Shown piece after piece: positions 25,491 to 35,769 of a stretch of 64,000 bases of DNA. Position 1 is the stretch's first letter. Each line of letters starts with the position of its first letter. The stretch comes from Sorangium aterium (lineage in GTDB: Bacteria > Myxococcota_A > Polyangia > Polyangiales > Polyangiaceae), in contig NZ_JAQNDK010000003.1 of NCBI RefSeq assembly GCF_028368935.1, forward strand, positions 682,001-746,000. Reading direction: 5' to 3'. The notes beneath the pieces are model-generated. The model searched no databases. It saw only the letters and a program-made list of their open reading frames with translations, and was not told the DNA's origin. The translations under genes were made by a program, and so were the position numbers.

Positions 25491-26339
25491 TCATTTGGGA
25501 AAGTCCGTCGACTCCGCGACGGCGCGCCACGCGGCGAGCTCCTGCGCCACGAACGCGTTCTTCGCCTCGATCGCGGCGACGGTGTCGCTGCCGAGCGGGA
25601 GGCGGAGCGGGGGATTCTTCGCGCGGGAGAGCTCGACGACCACGCGCGCGAGCCGCTCCGGGTCGCCAGGCTGCTGGAGGCTGACCGTCTTCGCGTAGCT
25701 CCGGACCTTGCCCGCGGTGTCCGCATAATCGGCGATGACCTTGCCCGTCTCGACGACGGACTTCGCCTCCAGGAACTCCGTCCGGAAGTAGCCCGGCTCG
25801 ATGACCGTCACCGCGATGCCGAGCGGCGCGAGCTCGGCGTGGAGCGCCTCCGAGAGCCCCTCGATCGCGAACTTCGTCGAGCAGTAAACGCCGAACCCGG
25901 CGCCCGACCGGTAGCCGCCGAGCGACGAGATGTTCAGGATCTGGCCGGCGCGCTGCTTCCGGAGCTGCGGGAGCGCGGCGCGCGTCACCGCGAGGAGGCC
26001 GAACACGTTCGTCTCGAAGACGCGCCGGACCTCGTCCCCCGAGGTCTCCTCGATCGCGCCCATGACGCCGTAACCGGCGTTGTTCACGAGGACGTCGATC
26101 CGGCCGAACCGAGCGATGGCCGCCTCGACCGCGGCGGCGACGGACGCCTCGTCCGTCACGTCGAGCGCGACGGGGAGGAGCGCCTCGGCCCGCCCGAAGC
26201 GGTCCGTGATGCTCTTCGGATCGCGCGCGGTGGCGACCACCCGATCTCCGGCGGCGAGCGCCGCCTTCGCGATCTCCGCGCCGATGCCGCGCGACGCGCC
26301 CGTGATGAACCACACCCGCTCGTGCTTGCTCGTTTCCAT
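25491..26339 (-). CDS. Short-chain dehydrogenase/reductase
   Basis: A 282-residue classical SDR. It has the cofactor motif TGASRGIG (about 12-19), NNAG (about 88), the catalytic Ser region NISSLGG and YCSTK, where Tyr and Lys are the catalytic pair. TARD after the second strand suggests NADP preference. It resembles the many SDRs annotated as oxidoreductases acting on ketones; the substrate is unknown. It is divergent from a LysR gene, a pairing that often means the LysR product controls the SDR. Confidence 0.9.
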   Translation of the reverse strand: METSKHERVWFITGASRGIGAEIAKAALAAGDRVVATARDPKSITDRFGRAEALLPVALDVTDEASVAAAVEAAIARFGRIDVLVNNAGYGVMGAIEETSGDEVRRVFETNVFGLLAVTRAALPQLRKQRAGQILNISSLGGYRSGAGFGVYCSTKFAIEGLSEALHAELAPLGIAVTVIEPGYFRTEFLEAKSVVETGKVIADYADTAGKVRSYAKTVSLQQPGDPERLARVVVELSRAKNPPLRLPLGSDTVAAIEAKNAFVAQELAAWRAVAESTDFPK

Positions 26340-26462
26340 GGGGATCTCCTCTTCGTGGCCGGGGCGCTGCGCCCCTCACACGACGGAAGATGCAACATCC
26401 CGAGCATGAAGAAAATGCGCGAAGAGGTTGATGCTTTATGAACCTACGGTTCATGATCGAGC

Positions 26463-27421
26463 ATGACCGACGCGCTCGACGGGCTCACGACGTTCCTCGC
26501 CGTGGCCGCCACAAGAGCTTCACCGCCGCGGCCGCCGCGCTCGGCGTCACCCCGACCGCCGTGAGCCAGAAGATCAAGCTCCTCGAGCGGCGGTGCGGCG
26601 TTGTGCTGTTCCAGCGGACCACGAGGCGCGTGGCGCTCACGGAGCCGGGCGAGAGCCTCTTTCAGCGCCTGCGGCCCGCGATCGCCGACGTCGAGGACGC
26701 GCTCGCCGCGCTCGGCGACTACCGAGGGCGCCCCTCCGGCAACCTCCGCATCACCGCGCCGCGCATCAGCGGCGCGTGGCTCGTCGCCCCGCTCGTGGCG
26801 CAGATGCGGGAGGCGTACCCGGAGCTGTCGATCGAGGTCTCGCTCGACGACGCCTTCGTCGATCTCGTGGCCTCCGGCTTCGACGCGGGCATCCGGCTCG
26901 GCGACTCGGTCGAGAAGGACATGGTGCGGGTTCCGATCTCGAACCACTCGTCGTGGTCGATCGTCGGCTCGCCGGCCTACCTCGCGAAGGCGGGGCGGCC
27001 GCGCGCGCCGGAGGACCTCGTGCGCCATCGCGCGATCCGCCAGCGCCTCCTCGCGAGCGGCGTCGTCTATCGCTGGGAGCTCGAACGCCGGGGCAAGACG
27101 ATCACGGTCGACGTCCCCGGCGGCATCGTCACCGACGACATCGGGCTCATGGTCGCGCTCGCGTGCGCGGGGGCGGGCCTCGCGTACGTGCCGGACCAGG
27201 CCATCGAGCGCGACCTCTCCGATGGCCGGCTGGAGCGCGTGCTCGAGGCGTTCCTCACGAAGGGACCCGGCTTCTGCCTCTACTTTCCCGCGCGCACCCA
27301 GGAGCAGCCGAAGCTTCGCGCGCTGATCGAGACGGTCACGAGCTTCCGCGGGCAGGGGGCCAAGCCGCTCACTCGCACTCCCCGATGCTCCACAGACCGG
27401 GCGCCTCCACGTGGAGCGTGA
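26463..27421 (+). pseudogene. LysR-family regulator with an apparent frameshift in the HTH
   Basis: From ATG 26463 the frame reads MTDALDGLTTFLAVAAT, a normal LysR first helix. At about 26510-26515 the family sequence continues in another frame: KSFTAAAAALGVTPTAVSQKIK, then a complete effector domain to 27421 (about 300 residues; FAGIRLGD-like DAGIRLGD, YVPDQAIERDL). Loss of one base near GCCACAAGAGC explains the shift. The second frame is open from ATG 26438/26453, but that start would lack the first helix. It may be a true mutation, a sequencing error or an odd start. The 3' end overlaps the convergent protease gene by 53 bp. Confidence 0.75.
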
Positions 27422-29276
27422 CGATCTCGTCCTCGTCGAACCCGAGCGCCTCTTGCACGCCCGTCGTGCGGTATCCAAGGAAGATCTGGTTGCCCCCGAG
27501 GTCAACGATCTGCTTGTGGGCGCGGCCGTGGATCTCGTGCTCCGCCACGGACGCGGTGATCGCGTTGCAGGCGAAGGGGACGTAGCTCACGTGCGCGAGC
27601 ATGATCGGCCCGGAAACGTTGAAGTCCGTGACCGAGAGCCCTGTGAACTGCCCGTCCGCGTCGTCGCTGCTCGGGTCGGTGAGCGGCGTGAAGGTCCGGC
27701 CCCCCTCGTCGTTGTAGAGGTTGGCGAGGGAGCTCGGTGAGCTGGGGTTGTTCGCCATGACCGCGATCTTCCCTGCGCCCGCCTTCCTGGCCTCGTCGAC
27801 GCGGTAGATCGCCACGCCGCCGGAGACGTCATCGAAGTCGAACCAGCGCTGCAGGCCGCGGTCGTACCCCTCGTTCTGGCGGTTGTCGATGAGGAAGTAC
27901 TGGTCCGGATCCGAGGTCTCGAACTTGTAAATCGTCGGCTCGACGCCCTGTCCGAGGAACTCCGCGCCGGCCGTCCGGACGATGGCAATGTCCTGTGGCG
28001 GGGCCCCGGGCTCGATCACCGTCGGCGCCAGGAATCCGGCCCGGATCCGGCTCCAGGCGCCCATCGCCACGGGCATCGAGCCCGCGGGCGAGCCGCTCGT
28101 ACTCCCCCAGCTCCCGCTCGCCATCACGCACCATGACCCGAGCGGGGTCGGGCCCTTGTAGAGATCCGGGAGGCCGACCGCCGCGTGCCCGAGCTCGTGG
28201 ACGATGACACCCACCGTGGCCGGCATCGTGGTGGGCGCGCCGCCGACGGAGTGGACCTGCCGTTCGCCGAGCGCGGCATAGCCGGTGAGGACCTTCCCGT
28301 CGAGGGTGATCGGGTCCTCGAAGCCCTTCGCATGGGCCCAGATGGATGGCGTCTTGCTCGTGTTCGCGGTCTCGTAGCCGGCCACGATGAAGACCACGTT
28401 GAGCTCGTCGCCGCGGACCTTGCCGTCTGCATTGGTGTCGTAGGAGGCGAAGTTGACGTAGGGATCCGCCATCACCAGCGCCTCCTTCAGGTAGAGCTGA
28501 AGGAGGGAGAAATCCTTCTTGCTGTTGGGGTGCGCGAACGGGAGCTTGATCCGGACGATGCCGTCGTTGGCGGTGCCCTGGGTCTCCTTCGCGCGGGTGA
28601 AGGAGAATTTCCCGCGCGACATGTCGGCATAGTAATGGTTCACCGAGCCCGGGAGGCCCCCGTACATCGTCTGTTTCCAGTACGCGATGTCGGTGGTGAA
28701 GCTGCCGGTGAACGCGCCTGGCGTGGCGAGCCCGCCCCCCTGGGTGAACTCCAGCAGGATGGTGAGCAGGGGGCGCCGGATCCCGGTGATCACCGTCGGA
28801 GCCGCCGCGAACGAGAGCGCGCCCCGGGAACGCGAGATCGCCGCCTCCCACAAGGTATCGAGCGCCTCGTCGTCGATGCGCTGGAGCAGCGCCGGATCCA
28901 CGGGGCCGCCGTGCCCGCGGAGATCGCGGACCAGCACCCCGGAGGGGACGAGTTTGAGGGCGCCGCGCGCGTCCGATCCGAGCTCCGCGACCTCGTAGTC
29001 GCCCGAGAGGTCGTTGAGCACGACGGCGGTGCCGTCCGCCATCCGGAGGTAGTCGAAGTGCTCGTCGCCGATCACCTCGGCGCGGAAGGTCGCGCCGGTC
29101 GGGTCGAGCCGGATCTCGCGCAGCCCGGGCTCGGCGCTCACCGCGGCCGCAGGGCGGCTCGCCGAGACGGCGCTCGCCAGCGCGGCGAGCGCGACGAGCC
29201 CGAGCCGCCCTCCGCGCCGCGCGCCGGCGATCTCCTGGTGCTCCACGTGGCCTGTGCTGCTGTTCCGAGACGTCAT
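27369..29276 (-). CDS. Secreted M6-type zinc metalloprotease
   Basis: A 635-residue exported protease of the immune-inhibitor-A (M6) type. ATG 29276 follows GAGGAGG by about eight bases. The N-terminus carries a Twin-Arg-less hydrophobic signal ([15 protein letters not shown]) ending near ASRPAAA. A propeptide-like segment precedes the catalytic domain. The zinc motif is [14 protein letters not shown] (His360, Glu361, His364, with the downstream Asp), which is characteristic of M6. [15 protein letters not shown] could be a calcium-binding loop. The C-terminal 200 residues are beta-rich. It is divergent from the FHA/sigma-54 activator gene, and a good -24/-12 promoter lies just upstream, so induction by that activator is likely. 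Probable role: extracellular proteolysis or predation. Confidence 0.87.
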   Translation of the reverse strand: MTSRNSSTGHVEHQEIAGARRGGRLGLVALAALASAVSASRPAAAVSAEPGLREIRLDPTGATFRAEVIGDEHFDYLRMADGTAVVLNDLSGDYEVAELGSDARGALKLVPSGVLVRDLRGHGGPVDPALLQRIDDEALDTLWEAAISRSRGALSFAAAPTVITGIRRPLLTILLEFTQGGGLATPGAFTGSFTTDIAYWKQTMYGGLPGSVNHYYADMSRGKFSFTRAKETQGTANDGIVRIKLPFAHPNSKKDFSLLQLYLKEALVMADPYVNFASYDTNADGKVRGDELNVVFIVAGYETANTSKTPSIWAHAKGFEDPITLDGKVLTGYAALGERQVHSVGGAPTTMPATVGVIVHELGHAAVGLPDLYKGPTPLGSWCVMASGSWGSTSGSPAGSMPVAMGAWSRIRAGFLAPTVIEPGAPPQDIAIVRTAGAEFLGQGVEPTIYKFETSDPDQYFLIDNRQNEGYDRGLQRWFDFDDVSGGVAIYRVDEARKAGAGKIAVMANNPSSPSSLANLYNDEGGRTFTPLTDPSSDDADGQFTGLSVTDFNVSGPIMLAHVSYVPFACNAITASVAEHEIHGRAHKQIVDLGGNQIFLGYRTTGVQEALGFDEDEIVTLHVEAPGLWSIGECE

Positions 29277-29324
29277 GTCCGTGTCCTCCTCGATCCGCGT
29301 TTCGCCGCGTTCGAGGGGCGCATC

Positions 29325-29338
29325 GCAACGCATGTGCC
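29325..29338 (-). promoter_or_regulatory. Sigma-54 promoter of the M6 protease gene
   Basis: On the minus strand the sequence reads GGCACATGCGTTGC, matching the -24/-12 consensus GGCACG-N4-TTGC in all but one base and with exact GG-to-GC spacing. Transcription would start near 29313, about 37 bases before the protease start codon. Confidence 0.65.
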
Positions 29339-29427
29339 GGCCTCGGTCTGCTGCACGAATCGGCGCGTTTCGAGGCTGATCCGCGCGTCTTCGGTCAGCG
29401 CTGCGCCCCGCGCCGACACGCCGCCGG

Positions 29428-29476
29428 GACAGCTGTCGCGCGCGCGCGACGGATGCTGTCGCGGCGGCGTGACAGC
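29428..29476. promoter_or_regulatory. Cluster of GACAGC/GCTGTC sites, probable activator binding region
   Basis: Four half-sites occur within 49 bp: GACAGCTGTC (29428-29437, a perfect palindrome), GCTGTC (29455-29460) and GACAGC (29471-29476, within GGCGGCGTGACAG). They lie 90-140 bp upstream of the protease's sigma-54 promoter, the usual distance for an enhancer. They are also 95 bp before the activator's own start. Confidence 0.5.
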
Positions 29477-29570
29477 GGTCCTGCAGGCGCGCCGGCGGCG
29501 CGCTGCAGGCGCCGCTGCGGCCCCGCGCGCGCGCCGGTTCCCGGTTGACGCGGCCCCCTCCAGGGGCACC

Positions 29571-31037
29571 ATGGCGATCATGGGCGACGATTCCGGGGAG
29601 GCCTGCACGCTCACGAGCTTCGATCAGGGGCGCTCTCTCCGGCTCCCGGCCGTCTCGGTGACCGTCGCCCTCCCGGACCGGCGCACGCTCACGACGCCGC
29701 TCGATCTGCGTCCCCTCCTCGTCGGCGCGGGCGCGGACTGCGATCTGGTCCTCGCCGATCCACGCGCGTCGCGCCGGCACTGCGAGATCCGGTTGACCGA
29801 GCAGGGGGTGCTCCTGCGCGATCTGGGCAGCAAGAATGGCACGCTGATCCGCGACGTCCGGATCCGCGAGGCCTTCCTCCCGCCGGGCGTCCCCGCCACG
29901 GTCGGCGGCTCCGAGATCGTCGTCGGCGCTGCGGGCCCCGCGGCTGTCTTGCCGCTCTCCGCCGCGGACGCGTTCGGCGAGGCCGCGGGGCGGAGCCTCC
30001 CCATGCGCGCGCTGTTCGCCCGGCTGGAGCGCGCGGCCCCGACCGACGAGACCCTGCTCCTGCTGGGCGAGTCCGGCACCGGCAAGGAGGTGCTTGCGCG
30101 GGCGATCCACGCGCAAAGCCGCCGCAAGGACGGCCCCTTCGTGGTCGTGGACTGCGGCGCCATCGCGCCGAACCTTGTGGAGAGCGAGCTCTTCGGCCAC
30201 GCCCGGGGCGCGTTCACGGGCGCCGCGGCGGCGCGGCCGGGTCTGCTCGAGCAGGCGAGCCGGGGCACGCTCTTCATCGACGAGATCGGCGAGCTCCCGC
30301 TCGAGCTCCAGCCGAAGCTCCTCCGCGCCATCGAGGGGCGGCAGATCCGGCGGATCGGATCGAACGAGTGGCTCCCCTTCGATGCGCGGATCGTGGCGGC
30401 CACGCACCGGAACCTGCGCGCGAAGGCCCAGGACGGCTCGTTCCGGGCCGATCTCTACTTCCGGCTCTCGGTGGTGGACGTCCATGTCCCCGCCCTCCGG
30501 GAGCGCAAGGACGACATCCCGCTCCTGGTCGAGCGCTTCCTCGTCGCGCGGGATCCGCCGCGCGCGCTCGCCGACCTGCCGCCGGGCGCGCTCCCGCTGC
30601 TGGAGGCGTACGACTGGCCGGGGAACGTGCGCGAGCTCCGGAACACCGTCGCGCGGCTCGTCCTCTTCCCCGAGCTGTTCCACGAGATCATCGGCGCTGC
30701 GCCGGCGGCGCCGCAGGGGAGCTCCAGCGCGGAAGCGGCGCGCCCCGATCCCCAGGGCGCTGCGCCCTCCGGAGCGGCTTCGTCGGGCGCTGCGCCCTCC
30801 GGAGCGGGTTCGTCGGGCGCGGCGGCAGCAGGGCCCGGGGACGCGCGCCTCCGCAGGCTCCTCGAGCTGCCGCTGCCCGAAGCGCGGGAGGTCGTGCTGG
30901 AGGAGCTGGAGCGCGCCTACGTCACCGAGAAGCTCCGCCAGCACGGGGGCAACATCTCGCACGCGGCCGACGCGATGGGCGTCTCCCGCCAGCTCGTCCA
31001 CCGGCTGATCCAGCGCCACGGCCTCCGCGCCAGATGA
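29571..31037 (+). CDS. FHA-domain sigma-54-dependent transcriptional activator
   Basis: A 488-residue bacterial enhancer-binding protein. The FHA domain (about 40-120) has the phosphothreonine-binding SRRHCEI and GSKNGT. The AAA+ domain (about 130-365) has GESGTGKE, an intact [17 protein letters not shown] and the arginine-finger region. A linker of Ala/Pro/Ser with an internal 30-bp duplication (30769-30830) precedes the Fis-type HTH (about 450-485; [21 protein letters not shown]). FHA domains read Thr phosphorylation, and the next gene is a Ser/Thr kinase whose ATG overlaps this stop codon, so the two probably form a kinase-activator pair. AGGGG lies before ATG 29571; ATG 29580 is an alternative. 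Likely targets are the sigma-54 promoters at 29325 and 35405. Confidence 0.92.
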   Translation: MAIMGDDSGEACTLTSFDQGRSLRLPAVSVTVALPDRRTLTTPLDLRPLLVGAGADCDLVLADPRASRRHCEIRLTEQGVLLRDLGSKNGTLIRDVRIREAFLPPGVPATVGGSEIVVGAAGPAAVLPLSAADAFGEAAGRSLPMRALFARLERAAPTDETLLLLGESGTGKEVLARAIHAQSRRKDGPFVVVDCGAIAPNLVESELFGHARGAFTGAAAARPGLLEQASRGTLFIDEIGELPLELQPKLLRAIEGRQIRRIGSNEWLPFDARIVAATHRNLRAKAQDGSFRADLYFRLSVVDVHVPALRERKDDIPLLVERFLVARDPPRALADLPPGALPLLEAYDWPGNVRELRNTVARLVLFPELFHEIIGAAPAAPQGSSSAEAARPDPQGAAPSGAASSGAAPSGAGSSGAAAAGPGDARLRRLLELPLPEAREVVLEELERAYVTEKLRQHGGNISHAADAMGVSRQLVHRLIQRHGLRAR

Positions 31038-34000
31038 TCCTGCCCGTGGACGGCGACGAGCCCCGCGTCGACGCCCCGCCGTGGCCGCGACGCGGCCGCG
31101 ACGACGCGACCGTCACCGGCCCGGCCACCGCTGCCGCGCCCGGGGCCGCGCCCGCCGCGCCCGGGGCCGCTTCCGAGGCTTCGCCCGCTGCGTCGGAGGC
31201 CACGCCCGCCGCGCCCGACGCCACCTCCGATCTTGGCCTCGGCGAGGAGAGCCGGCGCTCCGCCGCCGCGCGCGAGTCCACGCCCGCCGCGCCCTCGCCG
31301 ATACCGCCCTCGCTCCACGCGCGCTTCGAAGACTTCCACCTCCTCGGCCGCGGCGGCATGGGCGTCGTCTACCGGGCGCGGGACCTCCGGCTCCGCCGGC
31401 GCGTCGCCATCAAGCTCCTCTCGGCGGGCGCGCAGATCGACGGGAGCTTCCTGCGCGAGGCGCGCTCCCAGGCGCGGCTCCGCCACGAGAACGTCTGCGA
31501 GGTCCACGAGGCCGGCGTCGCCGATCACGTGCCCTTCCTCGTGATGCGCTGCATCGACGGCCCCTCGCTCCAGGACGCCCGCGGCGACCTGACCCTCGAG
31601 GAGAAGGTGCGCGTCGCCCGGGCCATCGCCGCCGCGCTCCACGAGGCGCACCGGCTCGGCCTCGTGCACCGCGACGTGAAGCCGAGCAACGTCATGCTGG
31701 AGCGGGGCACGGACGGCGCCTACCGCCCCTACCTCATGGACTTCGGCATCGCGCGCGAGGCGGGGGAGAGCGGGCCCACCCTGACCGGCGCCCTGCTTGG
31801 AACCCCCGCGTACATGGCGCCGGAGCAGGCCGCGGGGCGGGTGCACGCCCTCGATCGGCGGACCGACGTCTACGGCCTGGGCGCGACGCTCTACGCGCTG
31901 CTCGCCGGCCGCCCGCCGTTCACGGGGGGCGCCGTGATGGACGTGCTCCGCCAGGTGCTGGAGGCGGACGCGACGCCGCTGCGGACCCTGGACCGCGACA
32001 TCCCCCAGGATCTCGAGGCGGTGGTGATGCGCTGCCTCGAGAAGCAGCCCGGCGCCCGCTACGAGTCGGCGCGCGCGCTCGGCGAGGACCTGCAGCGCTT
32101 CCTGGACGGCGATCCGGTGCTCGCGCGCCGCGCCTCCCTCGGCCGACGCCTGGCCCGGGCCGCGCGCCGGCACCGGGCGGCCGTCGCTGGCGTGGCCGCG
32201 CTGGTCGTCGCGGCGCTCACCGTCGCCGGCCTCTCCGTCCGGAGCCGGCGCGCCGCCGCGGAGCAGGCGGAGCTCGCGCGCGAGCTCGGCGAGACCGTGA
32301 AGGAGATGGAGCTCTTCCTCGTCGGCGCCCACGCGATGCCGCTCCACGACGTCGAGCGCGAGCGCGACGTGGTCCGCGCCCGGCTCAGGGCCGTGGAGGC
32401 CCGGATGGCGCAGGCGGGCGAGAGCGGCCGCGGCCCCGGGGAGTACGCGCTCGGCCGCGGCCTGCTGGCGCTCCAGGAGCCGGCCGCCGCCATCGAGCAC
32501 CTCCGGGCGGCCGAGCAGGCGGGTTACCGATCGCCGGGGCTCGACTACGCCGCCGGCGCGGCGCTCTCCGAACTTTACCGCCGCGGCCTGGAGCAGGCCC
32601 GGCGCATCCGCAACCCGGCGCAGCGCGCGGCGCGCATCGCCGCGCTGGAGGCCGAGCTCAAGGCCCCGGCGGTCCTGCACCTCCGCGCGGCGCTCGGCGG
32701 CGCCGTCGATGCGCCCGCGTACGCCGAGGGGCTGCTCGCGCTCGCCGAGGGCAGGCACGAGGACGCGCTGGAGAAGGCCCGGGCCGCGTTCGCGGGGGCG
32801 CCGTGGCTCTACGCGGCGAAGAAGCTGGAGGGCGACGTGCTCTTCGCGATGGGGAGCCGCTACCGCCACGACGCCGCCTTCGATTTCGAGCGGATGAAGG
32901 GCCATTTCGACGGCGCCGCCGAGGCGTACCGGATCGCCGCCGACCACGGCCGATCCGACCCGTCGGTCCACGCCGGCGCGTGCGAGCTCTGGACCCAGAC
33001 CATGAACGCCGCCGGCAAGCACGGCGCGTCGATGCGCCCGAGCTTCGAGCGGGCGCGGGAGGCCTGCGGGCGGGCGCTCGCGGCGAGCCCGCGGAGCGCC
33101 GAGGCGTACGTGAAGCTGGCCTGGGTCCACAGCTGCTTCGCCTGGTGGGTCGCGAGCGGGATGCAGGAGGGCGAGGACGCGGAGGCGGCCCTCGCCGAGG
33201 CGACCGCGCGCGCCGAGGAGGCGCTCGCCAGGAGCCCGGACGACGCCATGGCGCGGTACGTGGCCGCCTCGGTCTTCCGCGCGCGGGCCTACCACGCGGA
33301 CCTGATCGGCCGCGACCAGGGCGAGGCCCTCGAGCGCGCCGTCCAGGGCTACGAGGCCGCGCTCCAGCGCGAGCCGGACTTCGCCTGGGCCCTCAACGAG
33401 CTCTGCGTCGTCCACGCCGAGCGCGGCCGCTACGAGTCCCTGCGCGGCCTCGACCCGAAGGGGTCGTTCGAGCGCGCCGAGGATCGCTGCGACCAGGTCC
33501 TGGCGCTCGATCCAGGGTTCGGCAGCGCGCGAACGTCGCGCCTGACCACCGGCTTCTACGAGGTCGAGCACCTCGTCCGCGCCGGCCGCTCTCCGGAGGA
33601 GGCGGTCCAGCGGGTGCACGCGGTGATCGAGGCGACGCGCCGGAGCGATCCTTCCTGGACCGGGGCTCCCTACTGGCGGCTCTGGCTGGATCACGCGCTG
33701 GCGATGCACGCGCTGGACGCGGGGGCCGATCCTGGCCCGGCGCTCGCGCGCGTCCAGGAGAGCGCGCGGGCGATGGCGCCGGGCGCGGCCGCCTATCCGG
33801 AGTCGCTGCGGGCGATGCTGGCGATGCTCGAGGCACGCGTGCGGCTCGCGCGGGTCGAGGACCCGGCGGCCGCGCTCCAGGTGGCGCGCGAGACGCTGGA
33901 TCGCAGGCTCGTCGAGGCGCCCTGGGACGTGTCGGACCGGGCGCAGCGCGCCGAGGCGGAGCTCCTCGCCTTCCGGTGGAGCGCGCAGCGGGGCCGTCCG

Positions 34001-34417
34001 GACGCGGCGCTGCTCGACGCGGCGCTCGTCCCGCTCCGGCCCGTGCTGCTCGGCGAGCCGCGCGCCGATCCGCGGATCTACGCGCTGCTGGCCGAGATCC
34101 ACGAGGCCCGCGCCGCCCTGCGGGCGGGCCGCGGGCAGGACGCCGCGGCCGAGATCGACGAGGGGCTCCGGCACGCGGGCGCGGCGCTCGATCTGAACCC
34201 GCGCTTCGACAGGGCGCTCGTGGCCCAGGGCGGGCTCTTTCGCCTGCGCGCCGCGGCGGCGCCCGGCGTGGCCGCCCGGAGAGAGGCCACGCTGCGGGAA
34301 GTCGAGGCCCTGGAGGCGGCGATCCAGGCGAACCCGCTGCGCGCCCGGACCGTGGGCGCGCGCCTCGTCGAGGCGCGGCGGCACGCGGGCGAGGGGCCTG
34401 ACACGGTTGCGCGCTGA
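31034..34417 (+). CDS. Transmembrane Ser/Thr kinase with TPR-like sensor region
   Basis: A 1127-residue protein. After an Ala/Pro/Thr-rich N-terminal 95 residues, the kinase domain (about 97-365) looks active: GRGGMG, Lys125, HRDVKPSN from about 212, DFG about 236, and APEQ. One membrane segment follows (about 385-405, [16 protein letters not shown]), then about 700 residues of helical TPR-like repeats, with several intact pairs such as [12 protein letters not shown] and [13 protein letters not shown]. The start overlaps the FHA activator's stop (ATGA), giving translational coupling. The natural hypothesis is that it phosphorylates its partner, or a protein the partner's FHA domain binds, to switch on sigma-54 promoters. 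Confidence 0.92.
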   Translation: MILPVDGDEPRVDAPPWPRRGRDDATVTGPATAAAPGAAPAAPGAASEASPAASEATPAAPDATSDLGLGEESRRSAAARESTPAAPSPIPPSLHARFEDFHLLGRGGMGVVYRARDLRLRRRVAIKLLSAGAQIDGSFLREARSQARLRHENVCEVHEAGVADHVPFLVMRCIDGPSLQDARGDLTLEEKVRVARAIAAALHEAHRLGLVHRDVKPSNVMLERGTDGAYRPYLMDFGIAREAGESGPTLTGALLGTPAYMAPEQAAGRVHALDRRTDVYGLGATLYALLAGRPPFTGGAVMDVLRQVLEADATPLRTLDRDIPQDLEAVVMRCLEKQPGARYESARALGEDLQRFLDGDPVLARRASLGRRLARAARRHRAAVAGVAALVVAALTVAGLSVRSRRAAAEQAELARELGETVKEMELFLVGAHAMPLHDVERERDVVRARLRAVEARMAQAGESGRGPGEYALGRGLLALQEPAAAIEHLRAAEQAGYRSPGLDYAAGAALSELYRRGLEQARRIRNPAQRAARIAALEAELKAPAVLHLRAALGGAVDAPAYAEGLLALAEGRHEDALEKARAAFAGAPWLYAAKKLEGDVLFAMGSRYRHDAAFDFERMKGHFDGAAEAYRIAADHGRSDPSVHAGACELWTQTMNAAGKHGASMRPSFERAREACGRALAASPRSAEAYVKLAWVHSCFAWWVASGMQEGEDAEAALAEATARAEEALARSPDDAMARYVAASVFRARAYHADLIGRDQGEALERAVQGYEAALQREPDFAWALNELCVVHAERGRYESLRGLDPKGSFERAEDRCDQVLALDPGFGSARTSRLTTGFYEVEHLVRAGRSPEEAVQRVHAVIEATRRSDPSWTGAPYWRLWLDHALAMHALDAGADPGPALARVQESARAMAPGAAAYPESLRAMLAMLEARVRLARVEDPAAALQVARETLDRRLVEAPWDVSDRAQRAEAELLAFRWSAQRGRPDAALLDAALVPLRPVLLGEPRADPRIYALLAEIHEARAALRAGRGQDAAAEIDEGLRHAGAALDLNPRFDRALVAQGGLFRLRAAAAPGVAARREATLREVEALEAAIQANPLRARTVGARLVEARRHAGEGPDTVAR

Positions 34418-34419
34418 GG

Positions 34420-34453
34420 AGTGAGCTGCGCCAGCGGAGCGTTGCGGCTCACT
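34420..34453. terminator. Hairpin between convergent kinase and lipoprotein genes
   Basis: AGTGAGC (34420-34426) and GCTCACT (34447-34453) are exact complements around a 20-base loop. It begins just past the kinase stop codon and overlaps the stop of the convergent gene. It probably acts in both directions. Confidence 0.45.
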
Positions 34454-35294
34454 GGGGGTAGCCGGGGGGGAGGGGATCGCACCAGTCGGGCGCGGGGTCC
34501 TCCAACCACGTCATCGTGCACGCCTTGCTGTTGCAGTTGTACTGGCCGCTCCCCGGCGCGCCCACGGCCTGGCACTCGGCGTTGAACTCGAGGACATCCT
34601 TGTAGACGAGGCCGCAGGTGTTCTTCTGGTAGCAGTACCGCTGAGCCAGCGCCGCCTTGGCGTCGATCCCGCACCCGCGCAGGAACGAGCGCGTCGGGTA
34701 GACGTCCACGACGACGTTGCCCGCGACCACGCTCGCGCACCAGACCGCCTCGCTGTGGATGAACCCGCCGTGGTCGCCGCCATCGTCGTTCACGTGGGAT
34801 CCCGTGAGCAGGATCTTGACGCCATCCTTCTTGTCGTTGACGAACGCGATCACGCACTCCAGCACGTTGTCGATCACGTCGTCGGAGAGCCCCTTCTCCG
34901 TCCAGACCGAGGCGCCGCTCACCATCCCCCGTCCCTGGTAGGGCTTGTTGCCGTAGGTCACGACGGTGCCGCTTGCCACGGCGCAGCGGAACGTGTGATT
35001 GAAGACCTCCTCGCCGCCCGCGTCGGAGAAGACGCCGGTGACGGTGATCGCCGGGTTGATGGCGCCGTTCTGGAGCAGCGGGTGCCGCAGCCAGCGGGTG
35101 ACCTCCAGCTTCCAGGTGTGCCACGCGATCTTCGGGGTGCCGTTGGGGTCCTGCGATCCGGGCTTTATCACCGTCGCTTCGAGCCCGGGCCCGTCGAGCT
35201 CGGCCTCGATCTCCGACTCCGACGCCGGCCCGCAAGCCGCCATGAGGAGCCCGACGCCCATCACCATCCCGTGCGCACCAGCAGAGCGCTTCAT
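34449..35294 (-). CDS. Lipoprotein of unknown function, Cys-rich C-terminus
   Basis: A 281-residue exported protein. ATG 35294 has GAGGAG about seven bases upstream, followed by a signal peptide with lipobox LMAAC-G. The mature part has beta-strand-rich segments (WHTWKLEVTRWL, PAITVTGVFSD, VKILLTGSHVNDDGG) and at least eight Cys in the last 130 residues (RYCYQKNTCG, CNSKACT), suggesting disulfides. I do not recognise a family; similar ADYC-domain-like Cys patterns occur in myxobacterial proteins, but this is only an impression. A very good sigma-54 promoter is 100-125 bp upstream, preceded by TGACAG sites shared with the M6 protease region. It is probably controlled by the FHA activator. Confidence 0.8.
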   Translation of the reverse strand: MKRSAGAHGMVMGVGLLMAACGPASESEIEAELDGPGLEATVIKPGSQDPNGTPKIAWHTWKLEVTRWLRHPLLQNGAINPAITVTGVFSDAGGEEVFNHTFRCAVASGTVVTYGNKPYQGRGMVSGASVWTEKGLSDDVIDNVLECVIAFVNDKKDGVKILLTGSHVNDDGGDHGGFIHSEAVWCASVVAGNVVVDVYPTRSFLRGCGIDAKAALAQRYCYQKNTCGLVYKDVLEFNAECQAVGAPGSGQYNCNSKACTMTWLEDPAPDWCDPLPPGYPQ

Positions 35295-35404
35295 CGCGAT
35301 CTCCTCGTCCAGAGAGTTTCGAGCCTTCGTTGACGGCAACGGCGAGCTTGCCGGTCATGGACACAAGCGGCCATGATCGCCGCGCTGTGTGCCAGGGACA
35401 AGGA

Positions 35405-35418
35405 GCATACGCCGTGCC
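35405..35418 (-). promoter_or_regulatory. Sigma-54 promoter of the Cys-rich lipoprotein gene
   Basis: The minus strand reads TGGCACGGCGTATGCT here (35404-35419), which fits TGGCACG-N4-TTGC(A/T) with one mismatch and exact spacing. The start of transcription would be near 35394, about 100 bases before the start codon. Confidence 0.7.
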
Positions 35419-35484
35419 ACGCGTGAGAGGGGCGCATCGCCGGCGGATCGCCCGCGCCTTGCCTGGCGAGGTGGTACGGCGGCG

Positions 35485-35532
35485 TGACAGGTGACCGCCG
35501 CGCGGACAGCCGCTGTTGCGCCGCCATGACAG
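35485..35532. promoter_or_regulatory. TGACAG repeats upstream of a sigma-54 promoter
   Basis: TGACAG at 35485-35490 and 35527-35532 are 42 bp apart (four helical turns), with GACAGC at 35505-35510 between them. The first lies in GGCGGCGTGACAG, identical to the site at 29464-29476. They sit 70-115 bp upstream of the -24 element. This fits an enhancer for the FHA activator; binding is inferred. Confidence 0.5.
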
Positions 35533-35769
35533 GCGCTCATCGGAGCTGCCGGAGCTGCCAGAGTGAGCGAGCGGCGAGAGGGGGCATCGCCGGGCCGCGG
35601 AGAGGTGATGTTCTCCTCGCTCCCTGGAGATCCAGGCCACCTCAACGGGAGGGAGCGCGGGAAAGAATCGACCCCGGCCGTGTCGGGTCCGCGGGACCTC
35701 TTACGGGAGTAGGGGAAAGAGGGCGCGATCCGCGCGCTCCACGATCGCCTTCTGCCCGAGGTACACGTC

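Larger units (their letters stand above)
35295..35769. other. Gene-free divergent upstream region
   Basis: The 475 bp between two divergent lipoprotein genes hold the sigma-54 promoter and TGACAG sites listed separately, serving the minus-strand gene. For the plus-strand gene at 35770 I found no clear promoter. No open frame here looks coding. Confidence 0.6.

Noticed and set aside
26438..27421. An ordinary intact LysR gene starting at 26438
   Set aside because: That frame lacks the first helix of the HTH, while the missing piece is present in another frame from 26463.
30917..34384. A 1155-codon minus-strand frame opposite the kinase gene
   Set aside because: Arg/Leu-rich shadow with no domain; the plus strand has an intact kinase with all motifs and an ATGA-coupled start.
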